Shown here: piece after piece, positions 8,088 to 15,463 of the stretch
Position numbering within the stretch: the stretch's first letter is position 1
Layout: each line of letters starts with the position of its first letter
NCBI RefSeq assembly: GCF_963665445.1
Contig: NZ_OY762276.1
Location: forward strand, 2,140,001-2,204,000
DNA from: an uncultured Desulfobulbus sp.
Lineage (GTDB): Bacteria > Desulfobacterota > Desulfobulbia > Desulfobulbales > Desulfobulbaceae
Direction of reading: 5' to 3'
Length of the DNA stretch: 64,000 bases
Program-made: the position numbers and the translations under genes
Notes under the pieces: model-generated
The model's database searches: none
Told to the model about the DNA's origin: nothing
What the model saw: the letters and a program-made list of their open reading frames with translations, nothing else

Positions 8088-9326
8088 TCAGGGAAAAAGC
8101 AGAACCGGACACTCTACATTGCGGTCAAGGCCTTCCACATCGCGGCCAATGGGCAGAAGACCGTCTGCACGAACCAGGGGACTGAGCAGGCCGGATTTAC
8201 CATAGACCGGGATCGCCTTGGGCAATGGGCCATCACCCTGGTGTTCCAGGCGTACGCGAACATACTCCTGCCGGCCAATGGCTGAGGGAATCGGCTGGCC
8301 GGTAACCGCCCGAACCTCCTGGAGACCAAGGGTGACGCCAAGACCAACAAACTGCCGCATCAACGGCCGGACAAAGCAGGTGAAAATCACCAGGGCCGAG
8401 GCCACATGACCGGGGAGGCCGAACAGGGCCTTATTGCCCTGGCGGGCAAGGATGGTTGGTTTCCCCGGGCGGACAGAGACGCCATGCACCAGCATGGTGC
8501 ACTCGGGGATGGATTCGAAAACCCGTTTGGTAAAATCCCTCTTCCCCACCGAACTGCCACCGGAAAGCAGGAGTATGTCCGCGTCCTGCAGGGCGTCCTT
8601 GCACATGGCCAACATCTTGTCAAAATCATCGCCACAGATGCCCAGCGGTACGGCAATCCCGCCCGCTTCCTCCACCAGGGCGACAAGGGTGGTGGAGTTG
8701 ATGTCGCGGATTTTGCCTGGAGGCGGGGTCTCGGTTGAGGGAACCAGTTCATCGCCGGTGGAGAGGATGGCCACCTTGGGTCGTCGGTACACGGGCACGG
8801 TATTGATGCCAAGGCCGGAGAGTACGCCCAGTTCCTGGGGACGAAGAATTCGGCCCTTGTCCAGGATCACGGCTCCAGGCTGATAATCCTCACCCGCTGG
8901 AATCACGTTTTCCCCGGGCGCGACCGGACGGAAAACAGCGACGGTCTCCTCGTCAAAGGGCTGAGTATACTCCACCATGACCACAGCATCCGCCTTCTGC
9001 GGCAGCTCTCCACCGGTCCAGATCCGCACCGCCTGTCCCGGTTTCAGCTTATAGTCCTGACCGGAGGTCCCCATGGCAATTTCGCCGACGATGGTGAGCA
9101 GTGCCGTCTCCGAATCAGAGCAACCAAAGGTGTCGGCCGCACGCACGGCAAAACCGTCCATGGTCGACCGGGAAAAAGGTGGTAGTGCCTCCTGGCTGAC
9201 CATCTGCTCGCCAAGAATACGACCGCGTGCCTGTTGGAGGAGAACGGTTTCGAGCTCCAGGGGGACGAAATTCTCAAAAAGGGCGAGAAATTCCACAGGA
9301 CTCATCAGTTTGAAAAAATCATTCAT
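8088..9326 (-). CDS. moeA: Molybdopterin molybdenumtransferase MoeA
   Basis: Inserts metal into the pterin dithiolene in the last step of cofactor synthesis. The 412-residue length is typical. Visible motifs include STMDGFAVRAADTFG near 55, TGGELP and ADAVVMVE near 105, STGDELVPS near 190, SGGSSVGKRDF near 255 and GVSVRPGKPTIL with GLPGHVAS near 300, then the C-terminal MoeA domain IV. It lies upstream of the MoeA fusion on the same strand, probably in one transcript. Two MoeA paralogues side by side are common in organisms using both Mo and W. Confidence 0.93.
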   Translation of the reverse strand: MNDFFKLMSPVEFLALFENFVPLELETVLLQQARGRILGEQMVSQEALPPFSRSTMDGFAVRAADTFGCSDSETALLTIVGEIAMGTSGQDYKLKPGQAVRIWTGGELPQKADAVVMVEYTQPFDEETVAVFRPVAPGENVIPAGEDYQPGAVILDKGRILRPQELGVLSGLGINTVPVYRRPKVAILSTGDELVPSTETPPPGKIRDINSTTLVALVEEAGGIAVPLGICGDDFDKMLAMCKDALQDADILLLSGGSSVGKRDFTKRVFESIPECTMLVHGVSVRPGKPTILARQGNKALFGLPGHVASALVIFTCFVRPLMRQFVGLGVTLGLQEVRAVTGQPIPSAIGRQEYVRVRLEHQGDGPLPKAIPVYGKSGLLSPLVRADGLLPIGRDVEGLDRNVECPVLLFP

Positions 9327-9365
9327 CGTATCTTTTCCAGAGTAAATCCATCAGCCAATGACAGT

Positions 9366-9467
9366 TGATGGCTTCGTAAAAAGTCAAAAGCCTGAATGTC
9401 ACGCATCGTAAAATCAGCAACTTGCGAAGCTCGAAACGTCGTTCTCGGGCCTTTTTACGAGAACGAC
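9366..9467 (+). repeat. 102-bp dispersed repeat, copy 2
   Basis: Same length and orientation as copy 1, with terminal GTCGTTCTCG/CGAGAACGAC hairpin. It lies 40 bp upstream of the moeA start codon, in the 377-bp gap between moaD-like and moeA genes. Apart from the repeat I see no gene or clear signal in 9327-9703; a 102-codon minus-strand reading frame over it is repeat-derived. Confidence 0.85.
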
Positions 9468-9703
9468 ACAGTTGAGAGGCAGCAACGACAAATCTTTCCA
9501 GCAATGGAAAAAATGATGCGCTGACGTCACCCACACAAGCTTTTTTCGGTTTTGATGGAAACTTGGCGAAAAAGAGCCAGCAACAGCGGTAGAGCACGGA
9601 TGGGTCATATCCATACACATCCATCATTCATGGACTATAACACGCAGACGACTGCCGGAGAAAAGAAAGTCCCGGGAAAGTTGTGCCGACTGGAAAAAAG
9701 GTA

Positions 9704-9928
9704 TCAGCCGCCGCCAATGGCAGGAAAGATGGCGACCTGATCTCCCTCCTGGGGGAGTTGGGAGAGTTCGCAGTGGCGCGAGTTGATCATGGTGACGCCG
9801 ACTTCATCGAGGGGAACCCCCACGGCACGAATGATATCTTCCACGGAGGTATCTGCAGGAAACTCCATCAGCTGTTGTTTGAAGCGGTTGTCCCGGAAAT
9901 AGGCAAAGAGTTTGACCGTCAATTGCAT
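9704..9928 (-). CDS. MoaD/ThiS family sulfur carrier
   Basis: A 74-residue ubiquitin-like protein ending in IGGG, so a C-terminal Gly-Gly is available for adenylation and thiocarboxylation. The fold signature is clear: an N-terminal strand VKLFAYF, a central helix with VEDIIRAVGVP, and EGDQVAIFPAIGGG. Its position 135 bp downstream of AOR on the same strand suggests a role in the tungstopterin of AOR, with the ThiF-like protein at 5198-5887 as possible activating enzyme. The ribosome site is weak. A tungsten-specific rather than general role is inference from context. Confidence 0.88.
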   Translation of the reverse strand: MQLTVKLFAYFRDNRFKQQLMEFPADTSVEDIIRAVGVPLDEVGVTMINSRHCELSQLPQEGDQVAIFPAIGGG

Positions 9929-9965
9929 AGGAGCCTTGTGTGGTGACTTGATAAATCGGGGGAAG

Positions 9966-9981
9966 CACGCACGGCTGCGTG
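9966..9981 (-). promoter_or_regulatory. Small hairpin in the AOR-moaD gap
   Basis: CACGCA and TGCGTG form a 6-bp stem with a four-base loop. It lies 23 bp downstream, in the minus-strand direction of transcription, of the larger stem at 10005-10034, so the AOR-moaD intergenic RNA carries two consecutive hairpins. Confidence 0.4.
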
Positions 9982-10004
9982 AGCGCTCTTTCCTCTTCCA
10001 AGAC

Positions 10005-10034
10005 AGCCCCTCACCGATTGCTCGGCAAGGGGCT
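10005..10034 (-). promoter_or_regulatory. Structured hairpin between AOR and moaD genes
   Basis: On the transcribed minus strand the stem is AGCCCCT then CCGA, closing a GCAA tetraloop of the GNRA type, with TCGG and AGGGGCT returning. No T-run follows, so it is probably not a simple terminator. It may stabilise the abundant AOR mRNA end or set the ratio of AOR to MoaD. Function is inferred. Confidence 0.5.
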
Positions 10035-10063
10035 TGTGGAGAGAAACCAGAATATTACTCCTA

Positions 10064-11794
10064 TTAGAAATCCCAGAAGGAGTCAATAGCCTCGTCGCTA
10101 ATATCCCAGACAACATTGTGGGGAGCGATGGGTTCTTCAGCAAAGAATTCGGGCAACCGGTCGTCCTTGTTGGTGAAACCGGCGGCGAGATTGAACTCGT
10201 GCTCGGTTTTGAGGATGTATTTTCCGAGATTGACCACATCGTCCCCAACCAGGCCAATGCCGTAACGGGCATTGATCAGATCGATCAGGGCGGGCAGACA
10301 GGTGGCATCGTCAAGGGCTGCAAAGGCGATGAACAGACACATGCCGGTGGAGTCAATGGCAGCAGTGGCAATCTGCAGGTTGCGGGACAACTCGACCTGA
10401 CCTTCCTTGCTCAGCGGATCGACCTTGCCGCCAACACCAAGGATGTTGGTGGCAATGGTGTATCCCATGGTATGATCTGCACCCTGAGTAGAGGTGGCGT
10501 AGGTGATACCGATACCCTTGATTGCACGGGGGTCGTAGGCGGGAATCGCCTGATTCTTGACCACCGGTACGCGGGTAATACCGAAAGCGCGACCAACCGC
10601 ACCGGCACCGTTGCCAATGATGCGGCCCAGCGGGGTTCCCTTGGCAACTTCTTCCTTAAGGATGCGACACAGTTCCGCGCCGTCGCCGAACTTGAGCACA
10701 CCTGCCTCCATGGCAACACCAAAGGCAACCGGCACCTCGATGGAATCGACTCCGATGTCATCCATCAGGTTGTCAGCCTCGGCCACATAGTCCAGGTTAT
10801 CGATGCAGCAGTCCGCACCAAGGGCCCAGATGGTCTCGTACTCAAAGCCTGAGGTCTTGTACTCGCCTTTGACATCGGCATAGATCTGCGAACACTGGAT
10901 TACGCAACCCGGATGACAGTTGTGCTTGGGTTTACCCCCGCGGGCGACGATGGTGTCGTACATGGTCTCGCCGGAAACAGCCTCATGGCCTTCGAACTGT
11001 CCCTGGGTGAAATTTTTGGTAGGTAACCCACCGGACTCGTTGATGATATTGACCAGAACGTTGGTGCCGTATTGCGCCAATGCCTTGCTGATGGGATTAT
11101 CAACCAGAGCTTTTGCAAAGGTGCGGTTGGCGGTTTTGAATGCTTCGGGATCAGCGATGGCAACTTTTTGATCGGTGGGCTCAACAGAGATGAATTTGAT
11201 TTTTTTGGAACCCATAACCGCACCCAACCCACCACGGCCGTTGGAGCGCATATGGCTGTCCGGATCTTTGACCGATATGTTCGCGGCTGTCATCCGCATC
11301 TCTCCGGCTGGGCCGATGGTGATTACACCAATTTTTGCGCCGAGACGGGCATTCAGGGTCTGAACCGTAGCAAAGTTACCCATGCCGATGACTTCAGTTT
11401 CTTCCTTGATGGTCACGCCTTGATCATTGATGTTCAGGCTATACCATTTTGACTCATCTGCAGGTTTCCCTTCAATGATCAAGGCTTTAACACCAAGCTT
11501 GGCCAGCATCTGCGCGGAGGTACCGCCGGCGTTCGCCTCTTTGATGGTCCCAGTAAGGGGACTTTTTGCCCCGCAAGAGAGACGGCCGGAGTTGGCGGCC
11601 GGAGTTCCTGAAAGGAGTCCGGGGGCGAAGACCAGTTTGTTGTTTTTTCCCAAGGCGTGGCAGGTCGGTTTTACCTCTGCCGCGACGATGGTCGAGGTGA
11701 GACCACGACCGCCAAGCCCCATCCATGCTTCGGGTACATCTTCGACCTTTGTGCTCAGGTCTGACATATTGACACGAAAAATTTTATCAGCCAT
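10064..11794 (-). CDS. aor: Tungsten-containing aldehyde:ferredoxin oxidoreductase
   Basis: Oxidises aldehydes to carboxylic acids using a bis-tungstopterin centre and one [4Fe-4S] cluster, normally passing electrons to ferredoxin. The 576-residue length is usual. The N-terminal AFOR domain opens with the strand/turn typical of the family (WMGLGGRGLTS near 25) and carries RSNGRGGLGAVMGSKK near 185. Cluster ligands are in NCHPGCVIQC near 290, with a further cysteine near 485. TAGGAG precedes the start. The gene lies between Fe-ADH and moaD on the same strand, which fits alcohol-to-aldehyde-to-acid oxidation. Confidence 0.95.
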   Translation of the reverse strand: MADKIFRVNMSDLSTKVEDVPEAWMGLGGRGLTSTIVAAEVKPTCHALGKNNKLVFAPGLLSGTPAANSGRLSCGAKSPLTGTIKEANAGGTSAQMLAKLGVKALIIEGKPADESKWYSLNINDQGVTIKEETEVIGMGNFATVQTLNARLGAKIGVITIGPAGEMRMTAANISVKDPDSHMRSNGRGGLGAVMGSKKIKFISVEPTDQKVAIADPEAFKTANRTFAKALVDNPISKALAQYGTNVLVNIINESGGLPTKNFTQGQFEGHEAVSGETMYDTIVARGGKPKHNCHPGCVIQCSQIYADVKGEYKTSGFEYETIWALGADCCIDNLDYVAEADNLMDDIGVDSIEVPVAFGVAMEAGVLKFGDGAELCRILKEEVAKGTPLGRIIGNGAGAVGRAFGITRVPVVKNQAIPAYDPRAIKGIGITYATSTQGADHTMGYTIATNILGVGGKVDPLSKEGQVELSRNLQIATAAIDSTGMCLFIAFAALDDATCLPALIDLINARYGIGLVGDDVVNLGKYILKTEHEFNLAAGFTNKDDRLPEFFAEEPIAPHNVVWDISDEAIDSFWDF

Positions 11795-11932
11795 TCGAAA
11801 ACTCCTATTTTTTAAAAAAGGAACCGGGCTCCCACTGAACCCCGTACCCGTGATTGTGGACGGTATGGGCCTTGAAGCGAAATAAGCAGTAAATCAACGA
11901 GTTGTCAGAACAAGCTAGCGCAATACGATTAC

Positions 11933-11942
11933 CTTGTCAATA
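11933..11942 (+). promoter_or_regulatory. Half-site shared with the tup palindrome
   Basis: CTTGTCAATA here is identical over ten bases to one arm of the palindrome upstream of the tup regulator (4590-4599, minus strand). It lies about 140 bp upstream of the AOR start codon. A ten-base match may be chance; its placement before the tungsten enzyme gene is what makes it worth recording. Confidence 0.3.
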
Positions 11943-11982
11943 CTTGTACGAATTGGTTAGTTACGGTAATTTTTCAGGAATC

Positions 11983-12020
11983 GAGGCGCAGGGACACAAG
12001 GAGTAAAGCCCCTGCGCCTC
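11983..12020 (-). promoter_or_regulatory. 11-bp stem hairpin upstream of AOR
   Basis: GAGGCGCAGGG (11983-11993) and CCCTGCGCCTC (12010-12020) are perfect complements with a 16-nt loop. It lies in the 553-bp gap between Fe-ADH and AOR, about 190 bp before the AOR start. In the minus direction no T-run follows at once, so attenuation, RNA protection or a riboswitch stem are alternatives to termination. Confidence 0.5.
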
Positions 12021-12046
12021 TCATCCAATTTTTTTCGTGGAGAAAC

Positions 12047-12070
12047 GCGGGACGCGTTACCGCGTCCCGC
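12047..12070 (-). promoter_or_regulatory. 10-bp perfect hairpin with GNRA tetraloop upstream of AOR
   Basis: GCGGGACGCG and CGCGTCCCGC pair perfectly; on the minus strand the loop is GTAA, a GNRA tetraloop. It follows the long-range stem at 12101-12156 and precedes the hairpin at 11983-12020. Three consecutive stable stems in a leader suggest a structured RNA rather than coincidence. Confidence 0.55.
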
Positions 12071-12100
12071 AACGCCAACCACAGCGTAACTCGTAGGAAG

Positions 12101-12156
12101 GCCGGTGAAGCCCACACAGGCCAAGTTCAGGGATAACAGGGGCAGGCTCCACCGGC
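12101..12156 (-). promoter_or_regulatory. Long stem enclosing conserved-looking RNA upstream of AOR
   Basis: GCCGGTGAAGCC (12101-12112) pairs with GGCTCCACCGGC (12145-12156) with one mismatch, enclosing 32 bases. With the next two hairpins it would form a multistem leader in the AOR transcript. A molybdenum/tungsten cofactor riboswitch is an attractive guess because the downstream gene is a tungstopterin enzyme, but I could not match the known consensus by eye. Confidence 0.4.
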
Positions 12157-12230
12157 ATTTTGTCTGGGTGATCATCTGAACCGTTGGACCTTGTTCGAGA
12201 GGGGGAAGAGTGGTCCACCGCAGATAATCA

Positions 12231-12247
12231 TCCATGAAATTCATGGA
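12231..12247. promoter_or_regulatory. Perfect 8-bp palindrome in the ADH-AOR gap
   Basis: TCCATGAA-A-TTCATGGA is an exact dyad around a single base. It lies upstream of the structured leader, at a position suited to an operator for a promoter serving AOR. No matching dyad was seen elsewhere in the window. Confidence 0.35.
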
Positions 12248-12278
12248 CCTTGGATGCGTCGTCTCGGTTTTGTAGACA

Positions 12279-12313
12279 GTCAAGGGGAGGGATGCAACTC
12301 GCCTCCCCCTGAC
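12279..12313 (-). terminator. Stem-loop after the Fe-ADH gene
   Basis: A 12-bp stem with one mismatch (12279-12290 with 12302-12313) begins 35 bp beyond the Fe-ADH stop codon. A T-run is lacking on the minus strand, so it may be a processing or stability hairpin or a weak terminator allowing some read-through into AOR. Confidence 0.4.
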
Positions 12314-12347
12314 AATCTCTAGAATAACCTACCGCTACGCAAAGCTC

Positions 12348-13529
12348 TTACAGAGCGTTGGTGTAGATGGCTTTTACGTCAGCATCTTTCGGACGACGCG
12401 GGTTGGTCAGACCGCAGGCGTCCTTCTGGGCATTGCCGACCATGGTGTCGATGTCGGAAGCCTTGACCTCTTTGCCATAACGTTTGCCAAGCTCGATCAG
12501 GCCAGCCGGGATACCGATGTCGGCAGAGAGTTTCTTGATGGCATCCAGAGCCAACTCGGCGGCATCACGCGGAGCCAGGCCTTCGGTGTTCTCGCCCATG
12601 AGCTGAGCGATCTTCACAAAGCGGTCGATCTTGGCGATCAGGTTGAACTTCTCTACGTGGGGCAGGAGGATGGCATTGCACTCGCCATGGGGCAGGTCAT
12701 AGAAACCACCCAGCTGATGGGCCATGGCATGAACGTGACCAAGGCTGGCGTTGTTGAAGGCCATACCGGCCAGGTACTGGGCAAAACACATACCTTCGCG
12801 GGCTTCGATGTCGGCTCCGTTGGCAACGGCGGGACGGAGGTACTTGGCGATCAGCTCGATGGCTTTCTCGGCAGCAGAGTCGGTCATCGGGGTGGCGATG
12901 GTGGAAACGTACGCCTCGACAGCGTGGGTCAGGGCGTCCATACCGGTGGCTGCGGTCAGTGCCGGCGGCATGCCAACCATCAGTTCGGGATCGTCGACAG
13001 CGATACCCGGGGTTACACGCCAGTCAACGATGGCCATCTTTACGTGACGGGACAGGTCGGTGATGATGCAGAAACGGGTCATCTCCGAAGCGGTGCCAGC
13101 GGTGGTGTTGACGGCCAGGTAGGGAGGCATCGGCTTGGTGGATTTGTCCACGCCCTCGAAGTCATGGATCTTGCCGCCGTTGGCAACAACCAGACCAACA
13201 CCCTTACCGCAGTCATGGGAGGAACCGCCGCCCAGGGTGATCAGGGAGTCGCAACCTTCTTTCTTGTAGATGTCAACGCCGTCGTGAACGTTCTTGTCGG
13301 TGGGATTCGGGATTGTTTCGTCATAGACAACGTAACCCATACCTGCAGCGTCCAGCAGATCGGTGATAACTTTGGTGATACCGGCACCGGTGATGCCTTT
13401 GTCGGTGACGATCAACGGTTTGGAACCGCCAAGCGCCTTGATTTTGTCGGGGATCTGTTTGGAAGCACCAATGCCGATGAGGGTTACAGAAGGAATGAAA
13501 TAACCGTATACTTCTTCACGAACTGCCAT
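12348..13529 (-). CDS. Iron-containing (type III) alcohol dehydrogenase
   Basis: NAD-linked alcohol dehydrogenase interconverting primary alcohols and aldehydes. The 393-residue length fits the family. NAD-binding GGGSSHD is at 100-106. The metal ligands are visible as D198 and H202 (GMDALTHAVEAY), H267 (HVHAMAHQLGG) and H281 (DLPHGECN), with normal spacing. Its aldehyde product is the substrate of AOR encoded next downstream on the same strand. A sigma-54 promoter lies about 90 bp upstream, indicating tightly controlled, activator-dependent expression. Confidence 0.93.
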   Translation of the reverse strand: MAVREEVYGYFIPSVTLIGIGASKQIPDKIKALGGSKPLIVTDKGITGAGITKVITDLLDAAGMGYVVYDETIPNPTDKNVHDGVDIYKKEGCDSLITLGGGSSHDCGKGVGLVVANGGKIHDFEGVDKSTKPMPPYLAVNTTAGTASEMTRFCIITDLSRHVKMAIVDWRVTPGIAVDDPELMVGMPPALTAATGMDALTHAVEAYVSTIATPMTDSAAEKAIELIAKYLRPAVANGADIEAREGMCFAQYLAGMAFNNASLGHVHAMAHQLGGFYDLPHGECNAILLPHVEKFNLIAKIDRFVKIAQLMGENTEGLAPRDAAELALDAIKKLSADIGIPAGLIELGKRYGKEVKASDIDTMVGNAQKDACGLTNPRRPKDADVKAIYTNAL

Positions 13530-13618
13530 AATGAAACCATCCTTTTTTATTTAGGGTTCCTATCGTTCTGCAAAAGTTTCTGCCTCTCTTTGGATCCAAA
13601 TTACGCGCACCCTCCCTG

Positions 13619-13636
13619 TAGCAGTTATCGTGCCAA
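13619..13636 (-). promoter_or_regulatory. Sigma-54 promoter of the Fe-ADH gene
   Basis: On the minus strand the sequence TTGGCAC, then ten bases between the invariant GG and GC, then GCTA closely matches the sigma-54 consensus TGGCACG-N4-TTGCW. It is about 90 bp upstream of the ADH start codon. Sigma-54 control of an AOR or ADH gene by an enhancer-binding activator is known in Desulfovibrio, so the assignment fits the pathway. Confidence 0.7.
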
Positions 13637-13757
13637 AAAAAAATAAGCCTTTATTTCAGCTACTTATCAACCAGACGACAAAATCAACAAAGAACAATTG
13701 CCCCAAAATTCATGAATTTATCCCCAAGATACCCCTCTCCCGAGCAACAGACCACCC

Positions 13758-13816
13758 AAAAATGACCAGAAATAACCGGTAAATAAGAGAACGGGTCATA
13801 AAGAACCGTCATTTTT
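13758..13816. promoter_or_regulatory. Inverted repeat in a possible enhancer position
   Basis: AAAAATGAC (13758-13766) and GTCATTTTT (13808-13816) are inverted copies about 120-180 bp upstream of the sigma-54 promoter, the range where activator sites usually lie. AACCGGT and GGGTCAT also occur between the arms. A role as upstream activating sequence is inferred from position only. The rest of 13530-14189 shows no gene. Confidence 0.3.
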
Positions 13817-14189
13817 TTCACTTGGGTAATTTTGCCTCGATCGTTTTATTGGAGAAAAAGTTACGGATAGTTAGGTCGTTTTCTGCCTTCGAATTTTCCC
13901 CATCAACAACGTGTGTCACAACGGCCAAAGAACTTTGCATCATATTGAATATACATATTTTTATCTGAATCAATATTTTTTCAGACAAGAGCATGCCCAA
14001 TCCCAACCAATACCAACAGGTACACAACTTCGAAGTGAAATCCATAATCTCACGCGGATGCCAAGGGGAAATCGGCGGATTCAGCGGCAGGCCTCACCTG
14101 CCCGACGAGGATCACCTCATTGCTTCCGTGCGCCGTCTCTCTCCCCTGCACCGGTCCCGGAACAAGGATATACAGAGAAACTTCGTTAT

Positions 14190-14290
14190 CGACGGGCTCG
14201 TGCAAGGTCAGAATCGAGGAAGCCATGTATCGTCAATCCAGCATGGCTGAAGCTCGAAACGTCGCTCTCCGGGCATCTTGCGAGTACGAC
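14190..14290 (+). repeat. Dispersed repeat, copy 6 (diverged)
   Basis: A 101-bp diverged member aligning along its whole length with copy 1. The last 40 bases (AGCTCGAAACGTCG onward, to GCGAGTACGAC) match best; the left end (GACGGGCTCGTGCAAGGTC) is degraded. It lies between the ADH promoter and the DUF362 gene. Confidence 0.6.
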
Positions 14291-14383
14291 AACACTGAAA
14301 AGCAGGGGTTGCCTTTTGTTCATCATTGAATCACATTGGGTGGCAAGACAAACTTCCCACAATCCGTACCATGGCCATCCATT

Positions 14384-15250
14384 ATGCACGCAAAGGTCTA
14401 TATTACCCCATGCCCGCGTTGGCAGAATGCTGTCGAACGCATTCTAGGGGCAGCCGACCTGCCCGCCCTGGTCTCGCGGGTTGAGCACATTCTCATCAAA
14501 CCCAACCTGGTTTCGACCCAACCGCCGCCGGTGACCACGCCCGTGGCCCTGGTCGAAGCCCTGGTCATCGCACTCAAACAGCAGTTGCCCGGCTGCAGGA
14601 TCAGCATCGGCGAGGGGACCGGCGCCACCAGCCATGACACCGCGCACTGTTTCGAGGTGCTGGGATACACCCAAATGGCCGCGCGGCAGGGCGTCGAATT
14701 GATCGACCTCAACACCCTGCCATTGGTCCGTAAAGTCAACCCCGATTGCCGGCGGCTGCCGGAGTTGTATCTCCCTGCCCTGCTCGAAGAGGTTTTTCTG
14801 CTGTCAGTACCAGTGCTCAAGGCGCACAGTCTGGCCGGCGTAACCCTGAGCCTGAAAAGCATGATGGGTTGTATTCCGCCCGCTCATTATCGCCGGGGCG
14901 GCGGCTGGGGTAAATCGGCCCTGCACGAGGGCATCGACCAGGCCATTGCCGATCTCAACCGCTATCGCACCCCGGATTTCACCCTGCTCGACTGCTCCGT
15001 CGGCATGGCTGAATCCCACCTCTGGGGGAAACACTGCGACCCGCCGGTCGGGCTGCTCACCGCCTCCATTGACCCGGTGGCCATCGATAGCCACGGCGCG
15101 CAACTGCTCGGGCGGGATTGGCGAACAATCGGCCATATTCACCTGACGAACGGCATTCTCGGCAATGCCGAATCGTTTGAAGTTGTTCGCGTGGAGCGAT
15201 GCCGCTCGCTGTTAACGGCGACCTCGTTTAGTGGCAGCAGCATCGATTGA
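14384..15250 (+). CDS. DUF362 domain protein
   Basis: A 288-residue protein of the DUF362 type, read from ATG 14384; a longer frame from TTG 14336 is less likely. The family signature is visible: ILIKPNLVS near 35, GEGTGATSHDTAHCFEVLGY near 80, PVLKAHSLAGVTLSLKSMMGCIPP near 150, and DCSVGMAESHLWG with DPVAIDSHGAQLLG in the last third. The C-terminal ferredoxin domain found in many DUF362 proteins is absent. DUF362 proteins are linked to iron-sulfur or redox functions, but no reaction can be given. Its 3' end overlaps the opposite-strand small gene by 39 bp. Confidence 0.8.
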   Translation: MHAKVYITPCPRWQNAVERILGAADLPALVSRVEHILIKPNLVSTQPPPVTTPVALVEALVIALKQQLPGCRISIGEGTGATSHDTAHCFEVLGYTQMAARQGVELIDLNTLPLVRKVNPDCRRLPELYLPALLEEVFLLSVPVLKAHSLAGVTLSLKSMMGCIPPAHYRRGGGWGKSALHEGIDQAIADLNRYRTPDFTLLDCSVGMAESHLWGKHCDPPVGLLTASIDPVAIDSHGAQLLGRDWRTIGHIHLTNGILGNAESFEVVRVERCRSLLTATSFSGSSID

Positions 15251-15412
15251 AAACACCATGGAACGGCAGTCAAAGGCGGAATCGGTCCATAAACGGCGGC
15301 GGATAGCCCCATAACGCCGGTTAATGCCATGGGGGTCGAACAGTTCACGCAGCAGATCAAAAGCCAGGGCCAGCAGAAAGTAGACGATCAGGTACGCGAG
15401 AAAATGAATCAT
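15212..15412 (-). CDS. Small membrane protein, function unknown
   Basis: A 66-residue protein with one N-terminal hydrophobic helix (residues 3-19, FLAYLIVYFLLALAF) followed by a basic tail. The start at 15412 has an outstanding ribosome site, AAGGAGG with six-base spacing, which argues strongly that it is a real gene. That site is partly enclosed in a hairpin (15422-15457), so translation may be regulated. No family recognised. It diverges from the WYL regulator gene. Confidence 0.65.
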   Translation of the reverse strand: MIHFLAYLIVYFLLALAFDLLRELFDPHGINRRYGAIRRRLWTDSAFDCRSMVFSIDAAATKRGRR

Positions 15413-15421
15413 GTGATGCCT

Positions 15422-15457
15422 CCTTGGGGTGAAGTTGATCTTTTCTTGACCCCAAGG
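15422..15457 (-). promoter_or_regulatory. Hairpin overlapping the ribosome site of the small membrane gene
   Basis: On the minus strand CCTTGGGGT pairs with ACCCCAAGG over nine bases; the second arm supplies the AAGG of the AAGGAGG ribosome site. Folding would hide half the site, giving a simple translational switch, for example a thermometer or protein-controlled hairpin. Confidence 0.5.
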
Positions 15458-15463
15458 TAACCC

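Noticed and set aside
9319..9627. A 102-codon minus-strand frame upstream of moeA
   Set aside because: It runs through repeat copy 2, has no ribosome site and its composition is not protein-like.
12101..12156. Direct call of a molybdenum/tungsten cofactor riboswitch
   Set aside because: The stems and context fit, but I could not match the known conserved core by eye, so it is listed only as a structured leader.
11957..12283. A 108-codon minus-strand frame in the ADH-AOR gap
   Set aside because: It spans three hairpins, ends in low-complexity basic residues and resembles no family; the structures explain the conservation-like signal better.
13818..14447. Overlapping frames between the ADH promoter and DUF362 gene
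   Set aside because: No ribosome sites, no similarity, and one runs through the diverged repeat copy.
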